NCBI GenBank assembly: GCA_950295325.1
Contig: OX485803.1
Coordinates: 42,795,554 to 42,859,553 of the forward strand
Direction: 5' to 3'
Length of the DNA: 64,000 nucleotides
Origin: Polytrichum commune
Lineage: Eukaryota; Streptophyta; Polytrichopsida; Polytrichales; Polytrichaceae
Position numbers and translations under genes: made by a program. This document shows positions 23,865-36,789 of the stretch, piece by piece. The first letter of the stretch is position 1. The number at the start of each line of letters is the position of its first letter. The notes below the pieces were generated by a model. That model was not told the origin of the DNA. It worked only from the letters and a program-made list of their open reading frames with translations, and did not search any database.

Positions 23865-26800
23865 AATATAGACAACATTCTAGGTTCAATAGGTAGCACA
23901 ATTGAGACGACCTATATATCATCATTGAAAAGAATAAAAAGAGAAGCTTCACTTTGATCTCTTATAACTTTCGCAACTCAAGTCCGATGCTGAAACTTGA
24001 GATCACAATCTCCATAACTCTCTATTCTTTGCGATGGATCAGTATATACAATGGAAGAATGCACAATTCCAACCCCGGTGCCAGCAATTTAGGCCACAAA
24101 ATTGTCCTCCATCAGCTGCTTCGACATCAACATTCATAGATGTAAATTTTCAAGGTCAGACAACAACGGCCGTTCCTTGGCCTTTATATACTTGTTTCGC
24201 CTCCGGTTGCATAGCCAGGATCACAGGTGGAAATTGGTTGATGATTCAACTGAATTTGACAGAAATTCAGAAAATGAATCCGACAATGGACAGGCCTGTA
24301 TTCATGAACCATCCACTGCAGTGGTTCTAATTGATAAGTGAGGACAATTGTAGGTGCTCCTATGAAACAAGACTATGAAAAAAGGAAAAAAGGAAAAGAG
24401 AAAAAACTACCCAGAATTTCACAGTGTGTTGTGAGGTCTCGTTATATTGTGTTAACACCTTTTGTATTTTAGCGGTGGGCGTTATGCTTATGTGAACGTC
24501 CAACGAGGGGCCAAAGACTGAATTCATCCAATTTTGCGGAGGTTTGGGCAATTTTTTTTATGTGGGATAAGGTTCTTGGGCCAATGTAACATTACTCAGC
24601 GACGTGGGCCCTCAAAATCTAGCAGTGTGATGCTGGGAGTTCAATATGAATATGAGTCTCCAAGCGTAGCTTTTTGGAGCATCCCATTGTTATATTATGA
24701 GGGCCCACAAATCGAGAGTTGCACACTCAACAATGTTATGAGCACATTGTGAGTATATGGACTACACTCAACTCATGCCTTGGGTGGGTCTTTCTTTTCA
24801 AAATGCCCCGGCTCTCAGGCATTATTCATCACATGAAAATTTGAGCATTTTAGACTTAATATTTGTAAAGTAAAGTAGATGACACTATGGATTTAGTCTC
24901 AAACCGTGAATTTTTTTCTATTTCATTAAATAAAAAATAAGACACAACCTTTAAAGTAAGCGAATGTGGAAAATGAAACCTACTCATTTTGAGGTAAATT
25001 ATAAAACACTAAAAGCCCACATTGGTAGCAAGTCTATCATCTGTGATAGTTCTGAGTACATGTGTGTTGCATTTTGCGCCTTGTCGTCTCAGTGACTCAA
25101 TCTTGCCAAGCCCGACTTTCAAACTAATGGCTACCATTGCTAGTGAGTTCTATGTCCCAAAAATCGGGGACTAATTCCTACTGAGACAAATAGGTCGTAG
25201 GTCCCCCCCCCCCAACAGCTTGATAAAAGCCACCTCTAGTCGCCCCATTCATAGGTGTGCTAATGCTCATGCATTATTTGCAAAGTACACAAAAAATACT
25301 ACACGAATGTGACTAACTTTCTAGTCAAAATTTCAATAAAATGAAACGCCAAACAAAACAAAAAAATTTGTTGCGCCCACTCTCTTGCAACCTTTACTTT
25401 GTCTAGCCCAAAAGAAAGAAAGAAAGAAGTTTGCCTTCAGCTGGGACACTTAATGTCTTAGTCTAAAAAAAATGAATGGCTTGATTATGATAAAGGCCAT
25501 GAAAACAGGGGCCTTTGAGTAGCCAAGTGGGGCACAAAGAGGAGAAGCGCATTATTTATAATTTTTTGCACTTTGCCTACCTCTTCGCGATCCTTTTTCT
25601 TAAACTTTAAATAATTTACAACCATCTATAATGCAAAAAAACTAGGAATTGTGCTTGAAGCTAAGGGCCCTAGCCCCTTATTTTTAGCCGTCCTCATAAA
25701 GCAAATAAAGGCTTCGTTTAGTCAGGAGTTGATCTTCTTCCCTACTCAATTACTTTGCGACCAAAGTGGAAGAGAAGAATATTGTTTTCTATCCGCATTA
25801 TTCTTTTTTACTATCCAAATGGCTTTATGAGTGCTTGGTGGTATCCCTTAAGCAAGGTGGTTAAGGTCAGGTTAACCAACTTGATATGCACTCGAGCCTC
25901 AAATAGGGCTACATATCCCAAGTAGAATATGTTAGTATATGTGTAGCAAAGTAACCTAGGACCCAATCTAGGCGAAAGTTTTGACTGATGTAGTGAACAA
26001 TCATAGTTGTTGGACAACCAAAAGTGATTCCAACACAAGAATTAGCCTAAGCAACCAAGAAAGTGTGCAAGGACCTTAAACTATTGGAAGCTCTGACAAA
26101 GATCAAGGAAAAAACACAAAATAGAGTAACCACAAAAAGTAATCGCTTCACATTGTTTGACAAATGATGTGTGGGCTTAGAGGTCTCATAGTAGCAAGGG
26201 GAGGGAGACCAAACCAGCCCAAACACAAAGGTGACTAGTTAGAAAATATGTCATTCATGCTAATGATTAAAACTTGGCAACATTTTTTTTCCCCTTTGCC
26301 ACACGATTAGCTCTTCGCTTTGCGAAAGCTTGCTAAAAGAAGGGCAACCCAACAAGGGGAAAAAAAAATCCTACGTTGAGCTTTAAAGTGCTTTACTAAT
26401 GACCCTCCCTAAGAAATTTATGAAGCAAGAAAAATATTTAATAACAATGCATGTTTAGTCAATCCTTTTGCAATTAGTGTTTTTTGTATGCCATTACATA
26501 ATAATGCTATAATCCTGATGGTTTTATGGGGAAACTCTTCTGCAATGCCTACTATGCCGAAATCTTTGCCAATTGGATATGATATAACTAGGCTTGCTTA
26601 TAGTTGTTACAAAGGTAGCTAAAACACATCAAACGAAAGTGTTTTTTACTTTGCACTACTAACAAAAAGAACTCCCCCGCAGGCTACGCTCATGTTCAGC
26701 CCTAAAGATGTAGAGAAAGATGAAGCCGATAAAGAATGAAGTAAACATTCCATTAATAAAAGACCATGAAACCATTATGTTTCAATAGAGGTGCTAAAAA

Positions 26801-27264
26801 TAATTAAGGAAATATAGTGGGTAAAGTGGTAAAATTTTGCAAGTTTTTCCAACTATGAGATATTATTCCAAGAGCCAAACAAGAATGAATACCACACATA
26901 AGAGTAAATATCAAACTTCCTATAATAAGGGTGAAAATTAAAATAGACGCAACGTCCACAAAGAACTATCGGAAACGCATTGCACCTAAATAAATAAAGT
27001 AATAAAAATTAATATGAAGGTTATAAGAGCATCCACTCCCAATTGATACCCCACATAGGTTTACCCCAAAAACCTCCCATTCTCGGTTCAAGCACAAGCT
27101 CAAGAAACATTCTCAGTGCACATTTCCAAGCTACAAAAAAGGTTGCAGGGCGCAACATACATTTATATATTCTTTTTGCAAGCCTTAGGTTTTTCTTTAT
27201 TGAATGTTAGGCAACCTATAATAAATGCCACAAGTTGTATGCGGGGAGACTTGTACATATGATT

Positions 27265-27480
27265 CTTAGCTCAATTGGATAGAGCAACAACATTTGAAGT
27301 TGGAGGTCACAAGATCAAAACATGTAGGATGCTTAAAGGAAGTGAATAATGAATGACTCAATAATATATACCAACGGTACATGCATCTATCACTTGGTGT
27401 AAAACCATTAAAGGTTACATACCAGACATACACGTGTGGATTGACCAATTTATAGAAAAATAATTTCTTGTTTATTTTGG
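27265..27480 (+). mobile_element. Candidate tRNA-derived SINE
   Basis: Starts TTAGCTCAATTGGATAGAGC, a strong A-box match to a tRNA D-arm. About 30 bp later comes the degenerate B-box-like GGTCACAAGATCAAAAC. No second copy was found in the window and the 3' end is unclear, so this could also be a decayed tRNA pseudogene. Confidence 0.45.
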
Positions 27481-27562
27481 GGGAGAGTGGCCAAGTGGTT
27501 AAAACGACAAACTATAAATCTACTAAAGGATTTCTACATAGATTGGAATCTTGCCTCTCCCA
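27481..27562 (+). tRNA. Degenerate tRNA-Ser-like sequence (pseudogene or SINE head)
   Basis: 82 nt. A 7-bp acceptor stem GGGAGAG pairs with CTCTCCC, followed by a tRNA-Ser/Leu-type D arm (TGGCCAAGTGGTTAAAACG), an anticodon-arm-like AAACTATAAATCT, a long variable region and a degenerate T arm (ATTGGAATC for TTCGAATC). The class II layout resembles tRNA-Ser. The mismatches in D and T arms argue against a working gene. It may be organelle-derived or the head of a SINE. Confidence 0.4.
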
Positions 27563-29365
27563 TCCCACATACTCCGTACCTAAAAAATAAAGAAGAAACC
27601 CTTGTTTTTGTGCTTATCCTTTCATGCAATTAAATAAAGTGAAACTTTCCCAAAAATATATTGAATGCTTTGGTATTTGAGCCCTCTCTGAACCATACAA
27701 GATAGTCTCCCACCATACGGCTCTCCAATTCAACTTCTATTCAAAATTGCTTTCGTCTTTAGCATCTAGCTTGTTTTTCTAGTGATTGGCCCCCAAGTGG
27801 CTTAAGTACCATAAAGCACTATTGGTAACGGACTTCCTAGCTTGTCCTACTAAGGGCCAAGTTCCATGTGCCGGTCCCGGTCCGTTTTTTAAATGGGTGA
27901 GAAACGGGTGACATCATCCAAAAAATGGGTGATAACACCCATTTTATGGAGGGGTACTTCTATGTGGGGTGCCGGTTTTTTTTTATTTCCTACTTTCTAA
28001 CTAAATTTGGTGAGTGATAAGACATGACACTTTATGAAGGTCACCGGAAATGGAGGTCATCATCATTTAACTTTACATATTTGACTTGCACATCAATTTT
28101 CATACATTTATTGAATGAATTCCAAATTATGTGTTGTTGATATGCGTAGGTTAGTATTGTTGTCATCTATGGAAATATGTAAATATTTATATATATTATT
28201 TAAAAAGTTGAAATCATCATTGTACATTGTTTATAAGTGATTTTTGATACTTTTTTTTTATTAAACCCAACACGTAACATGGGCCATCATTAGTACATAT
28301 TGACTAGAATTAAGATAACGGTAGTCTATAATGAATTTAAAGTAAAAGCACATAGTTCATTATTTTTGCGTTAATAGATTTGAGAAAATAACATGCATTT
28401 ACATGATTCAGGGTTTGTTACATGGTTTAGGGTTTGCCTCGTAGAAGAATTGAATTATTACAGAGGAGAGATTCCTCATGTGATTGTCAATATGTGGTTT
28501 AGCTTATTGATGCAATCCATGAATATTCTGATTACTTTGGCCAAGATTGGGTAAAAGGTTATAGCGGGACAACCTAATTTTAAATCATAATTAATTTAAG
28601 AATGTCAAGAATTTTGATTTATGTTGACTACATTGTAAATTTCAAGTTACACTAATTAAAAAAAATTTAAATGCAAGAGTATGGACTATACCCAAGTGCC
28701 CCCAGTTTTGGTAAGTAAATGGCTTACTCACTGCCAAATTATTGTTCGAGTAATTAGAGTGAGGCAAGTGGTTGTCAACATTGCATGTACTGATACATAG
28801 AGATTTTTTAAATTTATACCCCTAATTGATAATCTAATTGTCAATGTAACCACTACATAAAGTGAAATAATCATGTGTTTGTTTTAATAAAACTTAACTG
28901 TAACACCTAAATGATACGAAAATAGTCTTTTAAATATTTCATGAGTGTTTCCTTTGGTTTGTTTGCCTTATATATATATATATAATTTTTAACATCTAGA
29001 TTCTAAAAACATCATAAAATACACATTCCCTAGGAGTACTCGTCAAAAGAAAGGACTTGAAGAACAAAGTGGCCTTTAGTATCCAAGGGTGTATTACGGG
29101 CTTGGCTTGGTGGTTAGGGCTCATGGCTTGGGACTCTGACTGGGGTGCCTGCAAGGCAGGCTGGGCGGGCTTCACCTGGCATGCCCTAAGGTCGTCCCTC
29201 CCTTTCTTTTTGCTTTGTTTGCGACTTTGTGTGTTTTTTATTTTTTGCTCTCTCCACCCGGCGGTGGCGCCGGGGCGGGCCCTTGCGCCTCCCCTCCCTC
29301 TCTGCGGCCCTCGCGGTGATGGGTTCCCCTTTTTTCGGGGTTGTATTGTGTTTTCCTTTTAAACC

Positions 29366-29578
29366 TCGGTGAGGTATTCATGGTTAGGGCTCATGGCTCC
29401 CAATGAGGAGGTTGTGGGTTCTATTCCCCATGCCGGCATGGTGCTCACCACCTTAGTCCACCCAACTATGGTGGGGGGTCCTTGGACCTTGTTGTATGGG
29501 TACCTCAAAGCCCTTTGGGGGGATTCCATGACTATAGAAAATATTGAAAATGTTGGAAAAACTCTTTCCTATATTTGA
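29366..29578 (+). mobile_element. Candidate SINE with GGTTCTATTCC B box
   Basis: ATGGTTAGGGCTCATGGCTC resembles an A box, and GGTTGTGGGTTCTATTCCCC contains a good B box. A related 5' piece (GGTGGTTAGGGCTCATGGCT) occurs 270 bp upstream at about 29111, in a GC-rich island. Two copies of the head support a repeat family; its transcription is untested. Confidence 0.4.
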
Positions 29579-30737
29579 GTTGGTGAAAATGTTTTGTAAG
29601 GGTTTGATATTTTTTCCCTAGCAATGGTTAGGGAGGACAAAAAGAGGCTTGCATGCCACCTATGCTATGATTTCTCTAGTTGCCACCTGATTTCAAGATA
29701 ATCAATGTGGATTGATGAAGACTAGCGTGGGTCACACTAGAGTTATCCGTAAAGGCTTGGGATTAACTTCGGGTGAGTTGGTTAACATGTGAATTTGAGC
29801 CTCATTGGGACACACATATATGTAAAGTTACTCAACCTTTCTTAAGGTTTAAATTAATAATCTCAAAGAGTGGTGTCATGCATTTAAACACCAACTTCTA
29901 GCTTGTTATTTTAGGATGGGTGGGCCAATCTCAACACTAACTTGAAGGCGGAAATTGGTTGACACATGTCTCCCCGCTTGCCCTCTTCCCCACCATGGGA
30001 AGGGCTTTGCCTTAACCCCCCCCCCACCCCCACGCGTAGGTTTTGCCCGACCTACTACTTCACACCTACCCTCCTCCCTTGCACTTCTACTTCCTTGTTC
30101 TCGAGATCCAAAGCATAGGATGGTCGCAAAACTCTAATCCAAAGAAAGGCTCACTCAAGAGGCCACCTCCTATACCCCTCAAAGCATTCAAGCTCATTTT
30201 GTCTTCATATACCTCAAGTCTTTCAATTTGAGGAATATGGATTCCTTCTTTTCTCCCCTAATACAAAGCTTGAAGTCTAATGTTGAGAAAAGGAGATCAG
30301 AGGTGTTGCAAGTTGAAAACTTAGATGCCCCAAGATCACTATTTATGGAGAAACTTCCACGTATTTTGGATCTCGAGCACAAGGGAGTAGAAGTGCAAAG
30401 GATGAAGGTTGTATGGTGTAACTTAGGAGGTTGGGCGAGGGAGGGTAGGCAAGACTTGTGAGGAGGGTTGGTAGTGGAAGCCCTTTCCGATATGTATGGG
30501 TAATGCATGCACCAACCAATTGTCTGTCTCCAAGTTAGTGTCAAGTATGGGCCAAGCTAGAATTGCATAGATTGATATGAGATTTATGGTGATGGGTCCC
30601 ACATGCATACCATACTTTAGATCCCAAAGTTCTCTCAAAGTTTAATATAGGATTGCAAGAGGAGGTCCAAGGAGTTTCACCCAAATTTCAAAAATTAACC
30701 CCTAAGTGCTCTAGAATTTGTGCTAAAAGTATAAATA

Positions 30738-33700
30738 TACTTTACTTTACAAATATTAAGTCTAAAATGCTCAAATTTTCATGTGATGAATAATGCCTGA
30801 GAGCCGGGGCATTTTGAAAAGAAAGACCCACCCAAGGCATGAGTTGAGTGTAGTCCATATACTCACAATGTGCTCATAACATTGTTGAGTGTGCAACTCT
30901 CGATTTGTGGGCCCTCATAATATAACAATGGGATGCTCCAAAAAGCTACGCTTGGAGACTCATATTCATATTGAACTCCCAGCATCACACTGCTAGATTT
31001 TGAGGGCCCACGTCGCTGAGTAATGTTACATTGGCCCAAGAACCTTATCCCACATAAAAAAAATTGCCCAAACCTCCGCAAAATTGGATGAATTCAGTCT
31101 TTGGCCCCTCGTTGGACGTTCACATAAGCATAACGCCCACCGCTAAAATACAAAAGGTGTTAACACAATATAACGAGACCTCACAACACACTGTGAAATT
31201 CTGGGTAGTTTTTTCTCTTTTCCTTTTTTCCTTTTTTCATAGTCTTGTTTCATAGGAGCACCTACAATTGTCCTCACTTATCAATTAGAACCACTGCAGT
31301 GGATGGTTCATGAATACAGGCCTGTCCATTGTCGGATTCATTTTCTGAATTTCTGTCAAATTCAGTTGAATCATCAACCAATTTCCACCTGTGATCCTGG
31401 CTATGCAACCGGAGGCGAAACAAGTATATAAAGGCCAAGGAACGGCCGTTGTTGTCTGACCTTGAAAATTTACATCTATGAATGTTGATGTCGAAGCAGC
31501 TGATGGAGGACAATTTTGTGGCCTAAATTGCTGGCACCGGGGTTGGAATTGTGCATTCTTCCATTGTATATACTGATCCATCGCAAAGAATAGAGAGTTA
31601 TGGAGATTGTGATCTCAAGTTTCAGCATCGGACTTGAGTTGCGAAAGTTATAAGAGATCAAAGTGAAGCTTCTCTTTTTATTCTTTTCAATGATGATATA
31701 TAGGTCGTCTCAATTGTGCTACCTATTGAACCTAGAATGTTGTCTATATTACTAGAAGAATACTTGTTCACTACGATCATTTGTTGCAACCTGTTCATTA
31801 TAACCTATGGTGAGAAAATGCATAAATAAATAAATCCGAACACCAAAATGATTCATTTATTCATTTTGTCACCATGAGTTGCAATAGACAAGTTGCAACA
31901 AATGGTTGTAATCGAAAAATTTCTTCTAGTTATGTCCGAGCGCGTAGTCAAATATCGTCATACACTAGTAATAAACCATGCCCAACAAAACCGCAGCCGA
32001 AATCGGCTATGGTTCTTTTGACCAGCTTGATCTGCAATCGCTAAACGACTACAAATTTTCCATTTTCAAATTCTGATTGCATTCTTAAACATTTTGGGGC
32101 ATGTAAGTCACTGTTGCAAATGTATTTTCAAGACCTTTCTAATGGTACATTACATGCCCCCCAAATTTCCTAAAAATTCAATCGCTAAACCAAAAAGACA
32201 AATCTACAGTCATTCAACAATTGCCGATCACGCTGATCAAAAGAATCGCAATCGATATCGACTAGTTCAGATGTGATTCTTTTCTACTAGTGATAACACA
32301 TGTCTTTTTAGTGGGATTCGACCTTAACCACAAGCCTTGCCATACACCACTCAAATTATAGGTTTCTAATTAAGTCGAGTGACCACAAAGCTTCTATATA
32401 AATCTTAAAACTTTTGGATACAGACCATTCAATCATTGTATACGTATGACAAGTATAAGAACTCCCTCATCCACGAACGTCAAGCTCATTTATCTCGGGT
32501 GACTACTGGAATACTCGGATTAGGTCGGTCTTTCTTTCTTTTGCACAAATGAAGATTTCCTTTACATTGCAGTGCAAACTATGCAATTTCTCAAACCAAA
32601 CCTTCCATGCGAGGCAAGTATGAGGAGAACTAAAAGTACAAAGCAATGTAAAGGGGAGAGAGAGAGAGAGAACCGACTGTTAGTTACAGAGGAAGCGGGT
32701 GAGTTTGAGAAATAACCGATTCAAATCCAAGACTCCAGGAAACTTACCGATCGATTTAGAGGAATCTACAGAATATTCCTCTATTTAATAAAAACATCCC
32801 CGAAAGATGTCAACATGTCACCCAGTTTACATTGAAACAAGTACGATTTCGACCGATTACGCCCAAAAATCTCCCCAGCACACTGGTACAAACTCAATTG
32901 GGGACCTCCAAGCTTCCACACAATGCTCAAGTTCGAATAATCTGCTTTGTTCCCAAAAGTTCATCAAAAAGCCCTTCAATGGCACAAGTTTTGGAGACTT
33001 CTCTTAGTACATGGGTGGAGTGTGTTGTGCCTTAGCGTTGTCCGCCACTAATTCCAGTTGTTAACCCTTTGAGGTTTCAAGATAATACTGGCTGGTCTAA
33101 AAGACGGGTTTGTACAAGCCCTCGGCAAGTCCTATCGCCAGCTTTAAGTTGGTCGGTGGGATTGAAATGTAGTTTTCACACAATGTAGTACAAAAACCTA
33201 AGCAAAAACATGGTCATATGTGCGACAAATGATGGTGAAAATTAACTTGAAAATAGAGTTTGGTATGTGAATGTAGGTCATTTGTACGAGGTCCATTCTC
33301 TCGCTATGTATTTTCTTTTCATTCATGGACTCGATTGATCGAAAGAAAGGTGGATTTGATAATTCAATTAACTTTAGGTGGACTCACTTTTGACATCATT
33401 AAGGTTAGTAAGTAATTTTTGACGCCTCCTGATGATGCTTTAAGGTCCGGAACGACAAAGGGAAGACCAAAAATAGGGTCTTGGTTGTTTGAGTAAGCCA
33501 GTGCGTGGCCATATTGTGGGGGCTCCCAACTCCACATACATATGGTTGCTAGATTTGTCTCATCTAAAAAGCAGTTGTGGATCACAAAGATTGTCATTTC
33601 AAGTATCATAATCGGAGTTGAGATGCAAAATTTGAAGGTAAAAGCTCTTGGTCAAAGTGAAGATTTTCTTTCTCTGGAAGTGATCACATGAGCCTTACCA

Positions 33701-36037
33701 ATCCCGCCAAAAATCGAGCCGTCAATGATCAAATTACATAATGAGCAAATAGTCCAATATCACCGTTACATATCTTTCTTTCATGTCCATTTTTAACTAC
33801 AACCCTTGCCATACACCACTCACATATAAGTGTCCAATGAAGAAGAGTGACCACACAAAGGTCCGCATTTCTCACCGCACAAAAATTCCAAAGTTTACCC
33901 TCGACTCAAAAATTGTCTCTTCCGTTGGAAAATTTTGGCCATGAATAGCATATCCAAGAGTTTCGCTAACTTTAAGAGATTGTAGCCATCAATCCTTGGG
34001 CTCATAATTTGGTCCATTTCGATAGAGAAGCACAATGACAGTGTCTTTGGAGTAGAAACGTGGGAATTATAACCTACAGGACTCCACCAGGATTTCTTTT
34101 TTTAATGTAATTAAATGTCGGTGTCATTACCCACAGTGCACCAGAATACAAATTCTTGAGCTCAAAAAATCGCAGGCTGCCAGCCCTGTTGGGACAAATT
34201 GCCGTTTGAAATAGCTTGATAGTACTAAAGTCGGAAATTTGTGCTCATTTATATCAGTTCTTGTTAAAATTCCTTGCCAATCCCGAATCTGAACTTCTGT
34301 TGATTGTTCGAGTCAGAGTTTCTGATGTGCTTCCATGATTCAAGAGCAGTTCACTAATTTTGCTTATTTCATGACGGTGTTCATATTATGAACGAGATTG
34401 CCTTCCACCATCATCAACTTCTTAAATTTGTGTATACAAGTCAAGCCACACAGACACTCACATTACTGGCTTCCCGAACTTTTAGATTCAGTTTTCAATT
34501 TCATTTGAAGTATTCTTTTAGTAAGTGAAGACAGCATACATAGTCTACATGTACACATCGGCTTCAGCGTCAAGATTGTTGCTGATTATTTTTATTAAAG
34601 TTTGAAGTCTAAACTTTGTGTATGTGAAGGTTCAGGTTATGAAAATCTGACATATTTGAGATGCAACCTGAGAGATCGGTGCTCTGAGCTGGTACGCGAG
34701 CCTTATGTGGCCACTCAGTTTGATCAGACACGTATATTTGAGTGTGGCATATGTCAAGACTTGTAATTGAGAATGAACGCCCATTTACAAACACGTGGCA
34801 CAATGAGATTGGACTATGTGCTTGGTCATTCCGGGTTTTGAAATTGTTGCACTATTAGAAAACTATGCCACAACGAACCGCAGCCAGAATTGGCTGCGGT
34901 TCTTTTGACCAGCCTGATCGGCAAACCCTACACAACTGCAGATTTGTCTTTTTGTTTTGTTTTAGCGACTGAAAGTCTAGAAATGTGGGGGCGTGTAATA
35001 TGCCGTTGGAAAGCTCTTGAAACTACCTTTCCAATGGTATACAACATGTCCCGAAAATTTGAAAATGATTTTCGCTGTAATCTTTTTGGGCAGAGTTTTC
35101 TACTAGTGTTGATACAATCGGGAGGCCATATTTAATTTTGAAAAGTAAGGGAATCTTCCATCTGACCTCTCATAACTTTGACATCTTACTTCCGTCGTGA
35201 AACTTCAAACGACAATCGTCGTGGGTTCATCGCAATCGCTAACTGGATGAGATAAAATTCTCGATCCGATCCAGCACCCCAATGAACGGGGAGAATGGAC
35301 AACTAGTTACATATATGAACCAGCTGAATTTGAGACCTAACCGGTTGAAGTTCAAGACTTCAGGAGAATTACTGATCAGTTTAGAGGAATCCATGTAATA
35401 TACCTCAAATTAGTAAAGAAATACTGAATGATGTCAACATGGAACCGGTTGGACTTGGAAACACTAGGATCTCGACCGATTGTGCCCAAAAGTCTCCGTG
35501 GACATTACAGCACCCAAAATCCTCTGTGGTTCAAGAATGGCGCATACGATGTAAAAACACGCGAGATTTGTGGATATGGAATTCCAGGAACAACGAAGCA
35601 GGAGGTTTTATAGCTCATCAACGGTTTCATCCTGTCCTCCACCACAGGCACATGCATGAACAAGGATTGTGACTCTTCTGAATGGACATCGGTGTCCGGA
35701 GAGGATTTTGAGCATTCTTGGTCGAGATCCTAGTGTTTCCAAGTCCAACTGGTTCCATGTTGACATCTTTCGGTCTCTCGTTACGAACTTGACGTATATT
35801 CTCTAAATTCCTCCAAAATGTTGGGTAATTTTCCCTGAAGTCCTTGAACTTCAACCGGTTATCATCTGACACAATTCCTGGTGTTATCATGAGGTTTAGT
35901 TCAAATCCAATGGAATTTTGGGTGCTGGATGATTTTGAGAATTTCCACAAGGCTGAGGTCTAATCCGAATCCAATGAACTTTTAGACGTTAGATGCAAAA
36001 TGACATTCATTAATTTCATCAACAGAAATTCCACCTC
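30738..36037 (-). repeat. 5.3-kb inverted-repeat arm, right
   Basis: Mirror of 19578-24877. It holds the mirror copies of the MITEs at 31751, 31963, 32653, 34850, 35288 and 35690. The outer junction at 36037 lies directly against an R1 (LTR-like) fragment. The left arm has no R1 sequence outside its end and no matching target duplication is visible. The junction therefore looks like a rearrangement breakpoint and not an ordinary transposon end. Confidence 0.92.
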
Positions 36038-36039
36038 TA

Positions 36040-36740
36040 GGCCCTGCGTAGAGTCCTAGAGGTGTGGCCTCACCCACCCGAGGCCGAACGGCACGGCCTC
36101 CATGGGCTTTGGCCCATTGTGAGGCCATAGTTGCCTAGTATGGTTCGGGTTGTTGTAGTGTTGCTCCGGCAACGTGATGATCAACATGGGATTGGATTTC
36201 CATGGATGGAAGTCCACATCTAGAAAAGGGTTACCGATTAAGGGGTGATCCCGAAAGGAAAGTAGGAGGGTTGGTTCCCTCCTATGAACTATAAGGTCCG
36301 GGGTGAGAGGAGCTAACCATTAGCATGGCGGAATACGAAGGGTTAGCGCTCGTAACCTTTGCTAGGAATGAAAATTGGCAAGATGGTCAAGGGGGGCTAG
36401 CAAGGGTTGCGACAGACACGGCCTTCACATTTATTGGCCCAACATGAGGGCATAGTTGCCTAATATGGTTCGGTTGTTGTGGTGTTGCTCCACAACACGA
36501 TGGTCAACTTAAGATTAGACTACCATGAATGGAAATCCACATCTTAGTATTGGTTACCAATTAAATGGTGGGTTTTGAATGCAAGTGTAGGAGGGTTGGT
36601 CCTCCTCCTATGAATTAAGAGGTCCGAGGTATGGGAAGCAAACAATTTGCATAGCGGAATGTGAAGGGTTCGGGCTTGCGATCCTTGCTTGAATTGAAAA
36701 TGAATCAAGTTAGTTAAAATAACCAACAAGGGTTGCAACA
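36040..36740 (+). mobile_element. Two tandem R1 (LTR-like) fragments, fossil
   Basis: 36040-36416 matches 14478-14872 closely (from GCGTAGAGTCCTAGAGG to CAAGGGTTGCGACA). 36414-36740 is a more diverged second copy ending CAAGGGTTGCAACA. They sit directly before a broken Ty3-type pol, so they may be LTR remains of that or a related element. Broken. Confidence 0.55.
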
Positions 36741-36789
36741 ACCTTGGACTTGAGATCCGTCTATCACCAACTCCCATTACTTGTAGAAG

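Larger units (their letters stand above)
19578..24877 (+). repeat. 5.3-kb inverted-repeat arm, left
   Basis: This arm is the reverse complement of 30738-36037, with coordinates related by x' = 55615 - x along the whole length. Both arms are exactly 5,300 bp. Every segment compared by eye was identical, including all open frames, the (CT)7 run at about 22945-22958 and all nested MITEs. Left junction: GAGGTGG at 19578. Inner junction: GTAAAGTAAAGTA ending at 24877. The arm carries no recognised gene, only MITEs and unknown AT-rich sequence. Confidence 0.92.
24878..30737. other. Spacer between the 5.3-kb inverted arms
   Basis: 5,860 bp of mostly AT-rich DNA without a recognised protein gene. 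It includes two tRNA-related sequences at 27265-27562, a GC-rich island at about 29085-29360, a SINE-like unit at 29366-29578, a TA run near 28970-28984 and several homopolymer C runs (25203, 30010). It could be the original loop of the inverted duplication. Confidence 0.5.

Noticed and set aside
19665-24752. Open frames in the 5.3-kb arm as duplicated genes
   Set aside because: They coincide with MITEs or AT-rich filler, show no domains, and their duplication simply follows from the inverted repeat.
27481-27562. Functional tRNA-Ser gene
   Set aside because: The acceptor stem is good, but the T arm and anticodon arm are degenerate, so it is listed only as tRNA-like.
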